Under the pieces are notes generated by a model. The model ran no database searches, was not told the origin of the DNA, and saw only the letters and a program-made list of their open reading frames with translations. Below are positions 27,831-36,704 of a stretch of DNA of 64,000 bases, one piece after another. The DNA lies in the NCBI GenBank assembly GCA_944381635.1, contig CALWLY010000002.1:62001-126000 (forward strand), given 5' to 3'. This DNA comes from an uncultured Lachnospiraceae bacterium (lineage in GTDB: Bacteria > Bacillota > Clostridia > Lachnospirales > Lachnospiraceae). The translations under genes and the position numbers were made by a program. Positions within the stretch are counted from its first letter, which is position 1, and each line of letters begins with the position of its first letter.

Positions 27831-28940
27831 ATGTTTAAAAGATACAAACTGAAAAATTTCGATTTTTTGCTTGTGCTGATGGTTATTTCGGTCACAATTA
27901 TCGGAATTTTAGCTATTGGAAGTGCAGAAGCATCCGTACAGCCAAAACAGATACAAGGTATGATTATGGGCATTATTCTGATGCTTGTTCTTGCCTTTAT
28001 TGACTATTCCTTTATACTGAGATTTTCCTGGATATTGTATATAATTACCAATATTCTTCTTATTCTTGTAAAAGTTTTGGGCGATGAAACCAATGGTTCT
28101 ACAAGATGGCTTGACCTGGGATTTATTAGGCTTCAGCCTTCAGAACTTGCAAAATTGTTATTGATTTTATTCTTCGCACAGTATATTATGAAATATAGGG
28201 AGAAACTGAATACCCCAAAAGTGCTGTTGGGCGCCATTGCTCTGGCAGCTCCGCCGCTGTATCTTATTTACAGTCAGCCTGACTTGTCCACAACGATCAT
28301 GACAGCGATTCTTTTATGCGTTATGTTTTTTGTGGGCGGAATAAGCTACAAAATCATAGGCGGTATCCTGGCTGTTATTGTACCGATCGGTATGATATTT
28401 ATGTCCATTGTTATTCAGCCTGATCAGACTCTCTTAGAAGATTATCAGAGAGACCGTATTATGGCCTGGCTTGACATGGAGGCTTATGCAGCTACGGAAG
28501 GGTATCAGCAGACAAATTCCCAAATCGCAATTGGTTCCGGTCAGTTATGGGGGAAAGGACTGGATAATAACGTAATTGCGTCTGTGAAAAACGGTAATTT
28601 TATTTCAGAAGCGCAGACTGACTTTATCTTTGCTGTTATCGGAGAGGAACTTGGCTTTGTCGGTGCGGTTGCAGTAATTACTTTACTGCTTGGCATTGCA
28701 ATCAAGTGCGTAATGACAGCCCGAACGGCCAAAGATACTGCGGGGATGATAATTGCCTCCGGGGTTGGCGCCTTGGTCGGTTTTCAGAGTTGTATCAACA
28801 TCTCTGTGGCAACCGCTCTTATACCCAATACCGGTATCCCACTCCCATTTGTAAGTTACGGTCTGTCGTCGCTGCTCACACTGTATATGGGTATGGGAAT
28901 TGTTTTAAATATCAGACTGCAGCGAAAAAAATTGTATTAG
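27831..28940 (+). CDS. rodA: SEDS peptidoglycan polymerase RodA
   Basis: Membrane glycosyltransferase that works with PBP2 to polymerise lipid II. The 369 residues form about ten helices. The family signatures [20 protein letters not shown] and the C-terminal [18 protein letters not shown] are intact, and an Asp sits in the large extracellular loop region. A RodA rather than FtsW assignment rests on the mre/PBP2/min neighbourhood. It starts 13 bases after minE. Confidence 0.93.
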   Translation: MFKRYKLKNFDFLLVLMVISVTIIGILAIGSAEASVQPKQIQGMIMGIILMLVLAFIDYSFILRFSWILYIITNILLILVKVLGDETNGSTRWLDLGFIRLQPSELAKLLLILFFAQYIMKYREKLNTPKVLLGAIALAAPPLYLIYSQPDLSTTIMTAILLCVMFFVGGISYKIIGGILAVIVPIGMIFMSIVIQPDQTLLEDYQRDRIMAWLDMEAYAATEGYQQTNSQIAIGSGQLWGKGLDNNVIASVKNGNFISEAQTDFIFAVIGEELGFVGAVAVITLLLGIAIKCVMTARTAKDTAGMIIASGVGALVGFQSCINISVATALIPNTGIPLPFVSYGLSSLLTLYMGMGIVLNIRLQRKKLY

Positions 28941-28956
28941 TATAGGGGAAAAGAAT

Positions 28957-29352
28957 ATGAACATTGCACTGATTGCACACGATGCAAAAAAGAAGCTGAT
29001 GCAGAATTTCTGTATCGCATACAGAGGCATTCTGAGTAAAAATTCCCTGTATGCAACAGGCACAACAGGACGATTGATCGAAGAGGTCACAAATCTTTCC
29101 ATCCATAAGTTTCTGGCAGGACATCTGGGAGGAGAACAGCAGATTGGTGCTCAGATCGAACATAATCAGATTGACTTGGTTATTTTTCTGAGAGACCCTC
29201 TGAATGTAAAACCTCATGAACCAGACGTAAATAATGTTGTTCGTTTATGTGATATGCACAATATCCCGCTTGCAACAAATCTTGCTACTGCGGAACTGCT
29301 GATTAAATCACTGGACAGAGGAGATCTTGAATGGCGTGAAATGTATAAATAA
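28957..29352 (+). CDS. mgsA: methylglyoxal synthase with Glu at the catalytic Asp position
   Basis: Converts dihydroxyacetone phosphate to methylglyoxal and phosphate, a bypass of lower glycolysis under phosphate limitation. The 131 residues keep IALIAHD (His8, Asp9), YATGTTGRL (phosphate site), [15 protein letters not shown] and [12 protein letters not shown]. The catalytic Asp (Asp71 in E. coli, in GGDQQ) is Glu60 here (GGEQQIG, codon GAA 29134-29136), and the preceding GP is GH. The fold and other active-site residues argue against a pseudogene. It sits 16 bases after rodA and overlaps the next gene. Confidence 0.9.
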   Translation: MNIALIAHDAKKKLMQNFCIAYRGILSKNSLYATGTTGRLIEEVTNLSIHKFLAGHLGGEQQIGAQIEHNQIDLVIFLRDPLNVKPHEPDVNNVVRLCDMHNIPLATNLATAELLIKSLDRGDLEWREMYK

Positions 29353-30325
29353 ACTTTTCTTTGCAGCGCTGATTCTCTGCGGGCAGATGGTTCTGCTTTC
29401 CGGATGCGGCACAAAAGAGATTCCTCTTGCCTATGATCCGGACGGAACCATTTCCAGCTTTCGGATTACCGGGACAAACCATTCCGAAACAGCGGAGCCT
29501 TTCGCGGCTGATTTATGCGTTGTCACTGACAATGTAAATGTAGATGACAGCGCTCTTGATATGTCAAAGGCATCTTCTGCAGGTCTGTTTGATCTGAACA
29601 ACGCAGATGTCCTTTATGCCAAAAATGTTCACGAACAGCTGCAGCCGGCAAGTCTGACGAAACTGATGACTGCCCTGGTAGCCATGAAATACGGAAATCC
29701 GGATGATGTGATCACAGCCAGTCAAAATGTGATCATCACAGAGCCCGGAGCCACTTTGTGCGGTCTGCAGGAAGGAGATCAGCTTACCTTAAATCAGGCT
29801 TTGCATGCTTTGCTTATTTCCTCAGCGAACGACGCTGCTGTCGCCATTGCCGAACATATTGCCGGCAGTGTGGAAGAGTTTACGGCTATGATGAATGAGG
29901 AGGCCAAAGCCATAGGGGCCACAAACAGTCATTTTGTAAATCCTCATGGTCTGACCGCGGACAATCACTATGTGACTGCCTATGATATGTATCTTATTTT
30001 TAACGAAGCTTTACAGTACGATTTGATCAATGAAATTATTCATATGACAAGTTATGATCTTGTTTACACTGATAAAAACGGAGACTCCAAAAGAAAAACC
30101 CTGAATAACTCCAATCAATATTTAAGCGGCAATCAGATTGCCCCGGAGGGAGTCACGGTTATTGGAGGCAAAACAGGAACCACAACGGCGGCCAGAAACT
30201 GCCTGATCCTGTTAGGCAGAGATACATCAGGAAATCCGTACATTTCCGTGATACTGAAAGCAGAAGACCGCGGTGTTCTTTATGAGGAAATGACTGGTCT
30301 TCTGGCTAAAATCAATGAAAAATAA
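29336..30325 (+). CDS. dacA: D-alanyl-D-alanine carboxypeptidase, lipoprotein form
   Basis: A low-molecular-weight PBP (peptidase S11) that trims stem-peptide D-Ala. The N-terminus carries a lipobox (LLSGC), so it should be membrane-anchored by lipid. The catalytic motifs are SLTK (Ser106-Lys109), SAN (163-165) and KTG (279-281). The usual C-terminal membrane-anchor domain of DacA is missing, consistent with lipid anchoring. The GTG at 29336 and a TTG at 29327 are both possible; AGAGGAG at 29317-29323 gives spacings of 12 and 3, so I prefer GTG. It overlaps mgsA by 17 bases. Confidence 0.88.
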   Translation: MKCINKLFFAALILCGQMVLLSGCGTKEIPLAYDPDGTISSFRITGTNHSETAEPFAADLCVVTDNVNVDDSALDMSKASSAGLFDLNNADVLYAKNVHEQLQPASLTKLMTALVAMKYGNPDDVITASQNVIITEPGATLCGLQEGDQLTLNQALHALLISSANDAAVAIAEHIAGSVEEFTAMMNEEAKAIGATNSHFVNPHGLTADNHYVTAYDMYLIFNEALQYDLINEIIHMTSYDLVYTDKNGDSKRKTLNNSNQYLSGNQIAPEGVTVIGGKTGTTTAARNCLILLGRDTSGNPYISVILKAEDRGVLYEEMTGLLAKINEK

Positions 30326-30328
30326 TAG

Positions 30329-30357
30329 TTGTTTTTTCACAAATTATCCTCTATAAT
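30329..30357 (+). promoter_or_regulatory. sigma-A promoter for the 30417 gene
   Basis: TTGTTT (30329-30334), a 17-base spacer and TATAAT (30352-30357), directly after the carboxypeptidase gene. This separates the next gene from the mre/min unit. Confidence 0.65.
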
Positions 30358-30416
30358 AAAAGCATATTATGGTGGAAGTAACCATACATAATGAATTTAC
30401 TTTAGGAGGGATTACC

Positions 30417-30836
30417 ATGGTTCAGTTAATTGTAGGCAAGAAGGGGAAAGGCAAAACAAAGTACTTATTGGATAAAGTAAATACCGAAGTAAAAGAGGTA
30501 ATCGGAAACGTAGTTTATCTCGACAAAAGTGCACAGCATATGTTTGAACTGAATAACAAAGTAAGATTGATCGATGTTTCATCTTACCCGATTCACAATT
30601 CTGATGAATTTTTAGGGTTTATTTATGGCATTATTTCACAGGACAGTGATTTGGAAAAGGTGTATATTGACAGCTTTTTAAAAATTGCATCTTTGGATGA
30701 AAAAGATTTGCCGTCTGCTCTTGAAAAACTTGAAAAAGCAGGCGAGGCATTTCAGATAGATTTTATTGTTAGTGCGTCCGTAGAAGCAGGTGATCTGAGT
30801 GAAGATTGGAAATCTAAAATTATTGTATCTCTTTAA
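30417..30836 (+). CDS. small P-loop protein of unknown function
   Basis: I do not recognise a characterised family. The 139 residues open with a Walker A-like loop (VGKKGKGKTKYLLD, residues 5-18). Later come VVYLDKSAQHMFELN, a Walker B-like strand (KVYIDSFLKI) and an EEDAF-like helix rich in Lys/Glu. It is short for an ATPase and has no signal or membrane helix. The ATG at 30417 has a near-perfect AGGAGGG site; an earlier in-frame ATG at 30369 has none. It has its own promoter (30329) and terminator (30851), so it is probably monocistronic. Confidence 0.7.
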   Translation: MVQLIVGKKGKGKTKYLLDKVNTEVKEVIGNVVYLDKSAQHMFELNNKVRLIDVSSYPIHNSDEFLGFIYGIISQDSDLEKVYIDSFLKIASLDEKDLPSALEKLEKAGEAFQIDFIVSASVEAGDLSEDWKSKIIVSL

Positions 30837-30850
30837 TATAACAAACGCAA

Positions 30851-30880
30851 AAGCCTCGGATGCTTTCCGGGGCTTTTTTT
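30851..30880 (+). terminator. rho-independent terminator after the P-loop gene
   Basis: AAGCCTCGGA (30851-30860) pairs with TCCGGGGCTT (30866-30875) with one G-T pair and a 5-base loop, followed by T7 to 30880. The next gene's AGGAGG starts at the next base. Confidence 0.9.
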
Positions 30881-30893
30881 AGGAGGTTTCAGT

Positions 30894-32297
30894 TTGGCAA
30901 AACAAAATTCCGGAAAAATCAGACAATATCGTAAACCGCTGAATATAAACCTGGGCATGATTATTTTTAGTGTTATATTTATTTATATTATCATCTGTGT
31001 TGTTTCCTATTTTAACGATGAACATGTGGCGAGCTATGAGGTGAGAGAGGGGTCTCTTTCTCAGGAAAATGTTTATAAGGGACTTGCCCTGCGCGAGGAA
31101 ACAATCGTAACCAGCGAATATTCCGGCTATATCAATTACTATGCCAGAGAAGGAGAGCGGGTCGGCAGCAATGACCTGGTATGTACGATAGATGAAAGCG
31201 GCAAACTGAAAGACCTTTTAAATGAACAGGCTGCAGAAGGTACTTCCCTTACAGACAGTGATCTCTCCGAAATACGTACTCAGATTACAAACTTTACCAG
31301 CCGATTTTCTGCAAACTCTTTTGACCAGGTATACGATTTTAAATTTGAACTTCAGGGAACGGCTCTGAAGCTTGCCAACATCAATGTTCTTGAGAATTTA
31401 AACAGCATTAACGGAACCAGCAGCGGTCAGCTGGTAAGTCTGTGTAATTCTCCTGCATCCGGAATTATTGTCTACTCCACAGACGGATATGAATCCATCA
31501 CACCGGAACAGGTAACCAGTGATATGTTTACTTCCGAAAATTATATAAAGACACAGCTGATCAACAGCGAATTGGTTTCCGCCGGAGATCCGATCTATAA
31601 ACTTTCCACCAACGAAAACTGGTCTATTGTTATTCCGGTAGAAAAAGAGAGAGCGCAGGAGCTGTTGGAAGAAGAATATGTGAAAGTGCGTTTTCTTAAG
31701 AATCAGTACGAATCCTGGGGCCAGGTCACAGTTTTAGACAATGCTGACGGAAATACTTATGTACAGCTGGACTTTAATAATTCCATGATCACTTTCTGTA
31801 CAGACAGATTTATTGATATTGAACTGATCACAGATGATGAGCAGGGACTGAAAGTGCCTAACACTGCAATTGCTGAAAAAGAATTTTATACTGTTCCTGT
31901 GGATTATGTGACAAAGGGGGGAAATTCAGGAGAAACCGGTGTTCTGAAAGAATCCTATACAGAGCAGGGCGAGGCGTCTTCCGAATTTGTTCCGGTCACT
32001 ATCTATCATATGGATGAAGAAAATCAGGAGTACTATATTGACAATCCTGCTCTTGTGGCTGGGGACAGGCTCTTAAAACCGGATTCCAGCGATACTTATA
32101 CCATATCCAAAAGCGGAACGCTGACCGGTGTTTATAATGTTGACAGAGGATATGCAGATTTTAAGGAAATTCAGATTCTGTCACAAAATGCCGAATATTC
32201 CATTGTGGAGCCAAATACCACATATGGTTTAAGCGCCTATGATCATATAGTACAAAATGCAGACTCCGTAGATATTGATGAGCTTATTTTAGACTGA
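30894..32297 (+). CDS. HlyD-like membrane-anchored adaptor protein
   Basis: A 467-residue protein with a basic N-terminus, one membrane helix (about 20-40; GMIIFSVIFIYIIICVVSYF) and a large extracytoplasmic part. After the helix the sequence YEVREGSLSQENVYKGLALREE, then SGYINYYAREGERVGSND, looks like the lipoyl/barrel-sandwich domain of HlyD adaptors. No transporter is next to it; it precedes yggS and sepF, an arrangement I associate with clostridial division loci. It starts at a TTG (30894) behind AGGAGG with a 7-base spacing. Function in wall or division is an inference. Confidence 0.72.
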   Translation: MAKQNSGKIRQYRKPLNINLGMIIFSVIFIYIIICVVSYFNDEHVASYEVREGSLSQENVYKGLALREETIVTSEYSGYINYYAREGERVGSNDLVCTIDESGKLKDLLNEQAAEGTSLTDSDLSEIRTQITNFTSRFSANSFDQVYDFKFELQGTALKLANINVLENLNSINGTSSGQLVSLCNSPASGIIVYSTDGYESITPEQVTSDMFTSENYIKTQLINSELVSAGDPIYKLSTNENWSIVIPVEKERAQELLEEEYVKVRFLKNQYESWGQVTVLDNADGNTYVQLDFNNSMITFCTDRFIDIELITDDEQGLKVPNTAIAEKEFYTVPVDYVTKGGNSGETGVLKESYTEQGEASSEFVPVTIYHMDEENQEYYIDNPALVAGDRLLKPDSSDTYTISKSGTLTGVYNVDRGYADFKEIQILSQNAEYSIVEPNTTYGLSAYDHIVQNADSVDIDELILD

Positions 32298-32359
32298 TGT
32301 CCAGGAAACCTGTATCTATCACAGGTTCATCTCTCAGCGCTTTGAGCTTTTGATGAAAA

Positions 32360-32497
32360 AGTGTGCACCAAGGTGCACACTCGCGCCGAGCGCGGTTGCC
32401 GTCAGACAACGTACTACTTTTCGCGCGAGTGAGCATCTACAGCGGAGCGTCTTTTTTCATACCATAGGAAATGAAATTTCCTATGGTATGAAAAAAG
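32360..32497 (+). repeat. three-hairpin dispersed repeat, copy A
   Basis: Hairpin 1 is AGTGTGCACC (32360-32369) with GGTGCACACT (32372-32381). A GC-rich middle follows, with CGCGC-CGA-GCGCG at 32382-32394 and ACTCGCGC pairing with GCGCGAGT. Hairpin 3 is CATACCATAGGAAA (32458-32471) with TTTCCTATGGTATG (32477-32490), extended to 21 base pairs by CTTTTTT/AAAAAAG and able to act as a terminator both ways. An inverted copy is at 37401-37529. Confidence 0.85.
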
Positions 32498-32536
32498 CTA
32501 TCGCCTGCATTCTGATTTTGGGAAGGAGTAAATATT

Positions 32537-33250
32537 ATGGATAAAGTAGAGTGTATCGCTCAAAATATAAAAGAAGTAACCGGAAACATGCAGACCGCTG
32601 CAAAAACCAGGGGAAGGGATCCGAAAGATGTGTGCCTGATCGCAGTCAGCAAGACCAAACCGGTGTCCATGCTTCAGGAAGCATATGACGCAGGCATGCG
32701 GGATTTTGGTGAAAATAAAGTTCAGGAACTGGTGGATAAATACGAACAGCTTCCGAAAGATATCCGCTGGCATATGATTGGTCATTTGCAGAGAAATAAA
32801 GTCAAGTATATCATTGATAAAGTGTATCTGATCCACAGCGTAGATTCTCTCCGCCTTGCGGAAGAAATCAGCAAAGAAGCTGTAAAAAGACAACTCGAAG
32901 TAAATATTCTTCTTGAAGTAAATATTGCGGGAGAGGAGAGTAAATTTGGCATTACACCCGAAGATCTTATTCCTCTTACAGAAGAAATTGCAAAGCTTCC
33001 GGGCATACATATTAAAGGACTGATGACGGTACCCCCATATGTGGAAAATCCGGAAGAAAACCGCAGATATTTTCGAGCCTTGCGGCAATTATGTGTTGAC
33101 ATAACACGAAAAAACATTGATAATGTTTCTATGGACGTCTTGTCCATGGGAATGACTGGTGATTATGAGGTTGCCGTACAGGAAGGAGCTTCATACATCA
33201 GAGTGGGCACTGGCATTTTCGGTGAACGCAATTATCATATCGCAAAATAA
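32537..33250 (+). CDS. yggS: PLP homeostasis protein YggS/YlmE
   Basis: A single-domain TIM-barrel PLP-binding protein that keeps free PLP and amino-acid pools balanced. The 237 residues show AVSKTKP with the PLP lysine, FGENKVQELVDKY, WHMIGHLQRNKVKYI, EVNIAGEESKFG and LSMGMTGDYEVAV. A GGAAGGAG precedes the ATG. It sits 16 bases ahead of sepF, the usual ylmE-sepF pair of Gram-positive bacteria. It is separated from the HlyD-like gene by 239 bases holding the repeat at 32360-32497. Confidence 0.95.
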   Translation: MDKVECIAQNIKEVTGNMQTAAKTRGRDPKDVCLIAVSKTKPVSMLQEAYDAGMRDFGENKVQELVDKYEQLPKDIRWHMIGHLQRNKVKYIIDKVYLIHSVDSLRLAEEISKEAVKRQLEVNILLEVNIAGEESKFGITPEDLIPLTEEIAKLPGIHIKGLMTVPPYVENPEENRRYFRALRQLCVDITRKNIDNVSMDVLSMGMTGDYEVAVQEGASYIRVGTGIFGERNYHIAK

Positions 33251-33266
33251 AGGAGATTTGGAAACT

Positions 33267-33779
33267 ATGGGCGTTATGGACAGGTTTTTAAATTATATGA
33301 AATTAAACGATGACGATGATGAATACTATGATGATGATTATTATGAAGAAGAGGAAGAACCTGTAGTAAAGAAATCTTCCAAAAAAGTGACACGTATGGA
33401 TTATGATGACGAAGAGGAACGTGCTCCCCGAAAGGCGGCTTCGCAGAAAGTAACTCAAATTCGTCAGCAGCCTTCCAAACGCGGCAGCGGCAATGGGATG
33501 GAAGTTTGCATGATCAAACCTACTTCTGTAGAAGATGAAAGAGAAATTACGGAAACGCTTTTGGCTAACCGCACGGTTGTTTTAAATATGGAAGGACTTG
33601 ATGTGGAGATTGCCCAGCGAATTATTGATTTCGCTTCCGGCTCCTGTTTTGCAGTGAACGGTAAACTGCAGAAAATTTCTCAGTACATATTTATTATTAC
33701 CCCTGCCAGCGTGGATATCTCCGGTGATTTTCCCGAATTGGTAAGCGGTTCCTTTGATGTACCTGATTTCAGAAAATAA
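33267..33779 (+). CDS. sepF: cell division protein SepF
   Basis: Membrane-binding partner of FtsZ that aligns the septum. In 170 residues the N-terminal amphipathic helix (MDRFLNYMKL) is followed by an acidic and then basic linker (DDDDEYYDDDYYEEEEE, then KKSSKK), and the SepF domain (EVCMIKPTSVEDEREI, ANRTVVLNMEGLD, IDFASGSCFAVNG). The ATG at 33267 lies 12 bases after AAAGGAG; an ATG at 33276 would also give the membrane helix. It is followed by 234 bases with a long inverted repeat. Confidence 0.94.
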   Translation: MGVMDRFLNYMKLNDDDDEYYDDDYYEEEEEPVVKKSSKKVTRMDYDDEEERAPRKAASQKVTQIRQQPSKRGSGNGMEVCMIKPTSVEDEREITETLLANRTVVLNMEGLDVEIAQRIIDFASGSCFAVNGKLQKISQYIFIITPASVDISGDFPELVSGSFDVPDFRK

Positions 33780-33810
33780 AATCGGTTTTTTTCAGCTTTT
33801 TGCTGATTAG

Positions 33811-33952
33811 ACAGAAAAATTATCTGCTGTATAACTGCTTTCGTTGTCCTGATCATCCATATTTTTATCCTTCAGGGTTTGCTGTATTTTTATCGGATAA
33901 GAATATGGCTGGGCAGGACATTTTATGGTTTTTGCAGCAGATTTTTTGTGTG
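33811..33952. repeat. nested inverted repeat between sepF and aroB
   Basis: Three nested arms share one axis. ATCTGCTG (33822-33829) pairs with CAGCAGAT (33935-33942), TGTCCTG (33845-33851) with CAGGACA (33914-33920), and CCATATTTTTATCC (33857-33870) with GGATAAGAATATGG (33895-33908) with one T-G pair. The flanks AGAAAAA and TTTTTTGT extend the outer arm. Read on the + strand it ends in a T-run. I do not recognise it. Confidence 0.7.
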
Positions 33953-34013
33953 ATTTTCTATAAGTTATAAATGGACTTTCACATCAAATATATACTATGG
34001 AGGAATGACATTT

Positions 34014-35117
34014 ATGTCCGAAAGAATTACAGTTTCCTATGACAAAAAACCGTGTTATGACATTCTGTTTGCAAAAAATTTTGATGAACTGCCGGAAGAG
34101 CTTGCAGAAAAATTTCAAACGCCTTCCCGCAAGCTCTGCATCGTTACAGATTCTCAGGTGGCGCCTCTTTATGCCGACAAAGTGAAAGAGCTTCTGGAGC
34201 CCGTAAGCCGAAAAACGGCTGTTTTCACTTTCTCTGCGGGAGAGGAAAGCAAAACTCTAGATACAGTCAGAGAGCTTTATACTTTTCTGATTCAGGAAAA
34301 ATTTGACCGCAGTGATATGCTTATCGCCCTCGGAGGCGGTGTTGTGGGCGATCTGACAGGTTATGCTGCGGCCACGTATCTGAGGGGAATAGACTTTATT
34401 CAGATTCCTACCACACTGCTTGCCCAGGTGGACAGCAGCATAGGCGGAAAGACCGGAGTAGACTTCGACGGTTATAAAAATATGGTTGGGGCCTTTCATA
34501 TGCCCAAACTTGTCTATATGAACCTTAAAACAATGGAAACTCTGGAACCAAGACAATATTACAACGGTTTTGCAGAGGCGATGAAATCTGCGCTGATTGG
34601 CGACGCCAGATATTATGAATGGCTGATTTCCAATATGTATGAAATTATCGACCGTGACCCGGACACCATGCTGGAGATGGTAAAGAGAAGCTGTGAGATC
34701 AAGCGTCGGATTGTAGAAAAAGATCCTTCTGAAAAAGGAGAGCGTGCGCTTTTGAATTTAGGTCATACTCTTGGACATGCCATAGAGAAGGCCACCGGCT
34801 TTTCCTATCTGCACGGAGAATGCGTTGCCCTGGGCTGCGTGGCAGCTGCGTACATTTCCTGGAAAAAGGAAATGATTCCCATGGAAGAATATTATGAGAT
34901 CCGGGATATGTTTGTTCCGTTCAAACTTCCCATTTCCACAGATAATCTGGATCCTGCAGCAATTATAGAGCTTACCAAATCAGATAAAAAGATGAAAGAC
35001 GGGCAGATTACTTTCGTGCTGCTGAAAAAAATCGGACAGGCTGTACTGGATACCTCTGTTACCGAGGACGAAATGGCAGAAGCCATTAAAGAATTGAATT
35101 TTACAGCTGAAGACTGA
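34014..35117 (+). CDS. aroB: 3-dehydroquinate synthase
   Basis: Second step of the shikimate pathway, NAD- and zinc-dependent conversion of DAHP to 3-dehydroquinate. The 367 residues show GEESKTLDTV, GGGVVGDLTGYAAATYLRG, PTTLLAQVDSSIGGKTGVD and the metal ligands around NLGHTLGHAIE and LHGECVALG. I start at the ATG at 34014, 10 bases after GGAGG; an ATG at 34005 is only 1 base from it. No other aromatic-pathway gene is nearby. The gene lies between sepF and lspA behind a structured leader. Confidence 0.95.
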   Translation: MSERITVSYDKKPCYDILFAKNFDELPEELAEKFQTPSRKLCIVTDSQVAPLYADKVKELLEPVSRKTAVFTFSAGEESKTLDTVRELYTFLIQEKFDRSDMLIALGGGVVGDLTGYAAATYLRGIDFIQIPTTLLAQVDSSIGGKTGVDFDGYKNMVGAFHMPKLVYMNLKTMETLEPRQYYNGFAEAMKSALIGDARYYEWLISNMYEIIDRDPDTMLEMVKRSCEIKRRIVEKDPSEKGERALLNLGHTLGHAIEKATGFSYLHGECVALGCVAAAYISWKKEMIPMEEYYEIRDMFVPFKLPISTDNLDPAAIIELTKSDKKMKDGQITFVLLKKIGQAVLDTSVTEDEMAEAIKELNFTAED

Positions 35118-35133
35118 TAAAAAGGAGCTTACA

Positions 35134-35652
35134 ATGAAAAAAACAAAAAAATGGTTATTTCTGATGGATCTGTGCATTATTCTGGCAGGTATTATTTTGG
35201 ATCAGTTTACCAAACATCTTGCTGTCGTTCATCTTAAAGGACAGGAGCCAGTGCAGCTTATCCCCGGAGTTTTGGAATTCCGCTATCTTGAAAACAGAGG
35301 AGCTGCTTTTGGAATTTTTCAGGATCGGCAGACTCTATTCCTGATTATGACGGCAATCATTCTGGTGCTTCTTTTTTATGTTATCATCCGGATGCCGTTT
35401 GAGCGTCGTTTTTATCTGCTTCATATTTTATGTGCAGTCATCATAGCAGGCGCTTTTGGAAATATGTTTGACCGGATACGCCTCAATTACGTTGTAGACT
35501 TTATTTATTTCAGACTGGTTGATTTTCCTATTTTTAATGTAGCAGATATCTATGTGACCTGTTCCTGTATCATTGGCGCTGTCATCATCCTTTTTGGGAA
35601 ATACAAAGATGAAGATTTCTCCTTTTTGAAACCGGGACATAAAAATAGCTGA
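35134..35652 (+). CDS. lspA: lipoprotein signal peptidase (SPase II)
   Basis: Aspartyl protease of the membrane that cuts prolipoproteins at the lipobox cysteine. The 172 residues form four helices. The catalytic aspartates are in AFGNMFDRIR and FNVADIYVT, with LDQFTKHLA and RYLENRGAAFGIF also conserved. AAAGGAG precedes the ATG; rluD follows 17 bases after the stop, the usual lspA-rluD pair. Confidence 0.95.
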   Translation: MKKTKKWLFLMDLCIILAGIILDQFTKHLAVVHLKGQEPVQLIPGVLEFRYLENRGAAFGIFQDRQTLFLIMTAIILVLLFYVIIRMPFERRFYLLHILCAVIIAGAFGNMFDRIRLNYVVDFIYFRLVDFPIFNVADIYVTCSCIIGAVIILFGKYKDEDFSFLKPGHKNS

Positions 35653-35669
35653 AAGGGGCGCTTAACACG

Positions 35670-36581
35670 ATGGATATTTTCCGCTTTCAGGTGACAGAAG
35701 AATATGAAGATGAGCGTATTGATAAGTATATTTCTCAGCTGATCGATTCTCTTTCCCGTTCTTTCATCCAGAAAATGTTAAAAGACGGAAAAGTTCAGGT
35801 AGACGGAAAGCCAGTGAAAGCCAATTACCGGTTGAAAACAGATGAAGAAATTGTTTTTGAGCTTCCCGACGCTGTTGAACCGGACATCCTTCCCGAGGAT
35901 ATTCCCTTAGATATCCTTTATGAAGACGACGACCTTCTGGTTGTCAATAAACCGAAGGGAATGGTAGTTCATCCCGCTGCAGGGCATTACAGCGGAACCC
36001 TTGTAAATGCGCTGATGTTTCACTGTAAAGGAAATCTTTCGGGAATAAACGGTGTGATGCGTCCGGGAATCGTACACAGGATAGACAAGGACACTACAGG
36101 TTCCCTGCTTGTGTGCAAGAATGACTTTTCTCACAACTGCATTGCCGCACAGCTGAAAGAGCACAGTATCGTGCGCAAATATCGTGCCATTGTTCATGGT
36201 GTGATACAGGAAAATGAGGGAACCATACATACTACCATAGGCAGACATCCCACGGATCGGAAAAAAATGGCTGTAAATGTAAAGGGAGGAAAAGATGCAG
36301 TTACTCATTTCAAAGTCTTACAGCGTTTTTCATCCTATACTTACATAGAATGTCAGCTTGAAACAGGCAGGACTCATCAGATCAGGGTTCATATGGATTC
36401 TATCGGACATCCTCTTCTGGGAGATGAAGTGTACGGCTGCCGCAAATCGCCTTTTGCTCATTTACAGGGGCAGACGCTTCATGCCATGATTCTGGGCTTT
36501 CGTCATCCGGTAAACGGAGAGTATATTGAGACGACAGCACCTCTTCCGGAATATTTTGAAAAGCTTTTAAGTATTTTGTAA
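35670..36581 (+). CDS. rluD: 23S rRNA pseudouridine synthase, RluD family
   Basis: A 303-residue RluA/RluD-type enzyme that isomerises uridines in 23S rRNA. An N-terminal S4 RNA-binding domain (about 10-75; RSFIQKMLKDGKVQVDG) precedes the catalytic domain with the invariant Asp in HRIDKDTTGSLLV, plus LYEDDDLLVVNKP and ETGRTHQIRVHM. The exact target uridines cannot be assigned from sequence. AAGGGG precedes the ATG. Confidence 0.93.
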   Translation: MDIFRFQVTEEYEDERIDKYISQLIDSLSRSFIQKMLKDGKVQVDGKPVKANYRLKTDEEIVFELPDAVEPDILPEDIPLDILYEDDDLLVVNKPKGMVVHPAAGHYSGTLVNALMFHCKGNLSGINGVMRPGIVHRIDKDTTGSLLVCKNDFSHNCIAAQLKEHSIVRKYRAIVHGVIQENEGTIHTTIGRHPTDRKKMAVNVKGGKDAVTHFKVLQRFSSYTYIECQLETGRTHQIRVHMDSIGHPLLGDEVYGCRKSPFAHLQGQTLHAMILGFRHPVNGEYIETTAPLPEYFEKLLSIL

Positions 36582-36608
36582 CATCTTTTTTCGTTCACAA
36601 TTTTCTAG

Positions 36609-36637
36609 TTGAAAGTTTTGTGTAAAGTGTATATAAT
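36609..36637 (+). promoter_or_regulatory. sigma-A promoter for the cytidylate-kinase-like gene
   Basis: TTGAAA (36609-36614), a 17-base spacer and TATAAT (36632-36637), 68 bases before the start codon. Confidence 0.75.
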
Positions 36638-36704
36638 AAAAATATAAATCAATTACTAATTGGTATATTTTCATATCGGCTAGTAGAGAAAAGGAGTTGA
36701 TGTT

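Noticed and set aside
28957..29352. mgsA as a pseudogene because of the missing catalytic Asp
   Set aside because: The frame is full length and every other conserved residue is kept, with Glu as a conservative change; a functional variant is more likely.
33781..34013. T-box or aromatic-amino-acid riboswitch ahead of aroB
   Set aside because: No T-box core sequence (AGGGTGGNACCGCG) or other known aptamer core is present; the structure is a simple nested inverted repeat.
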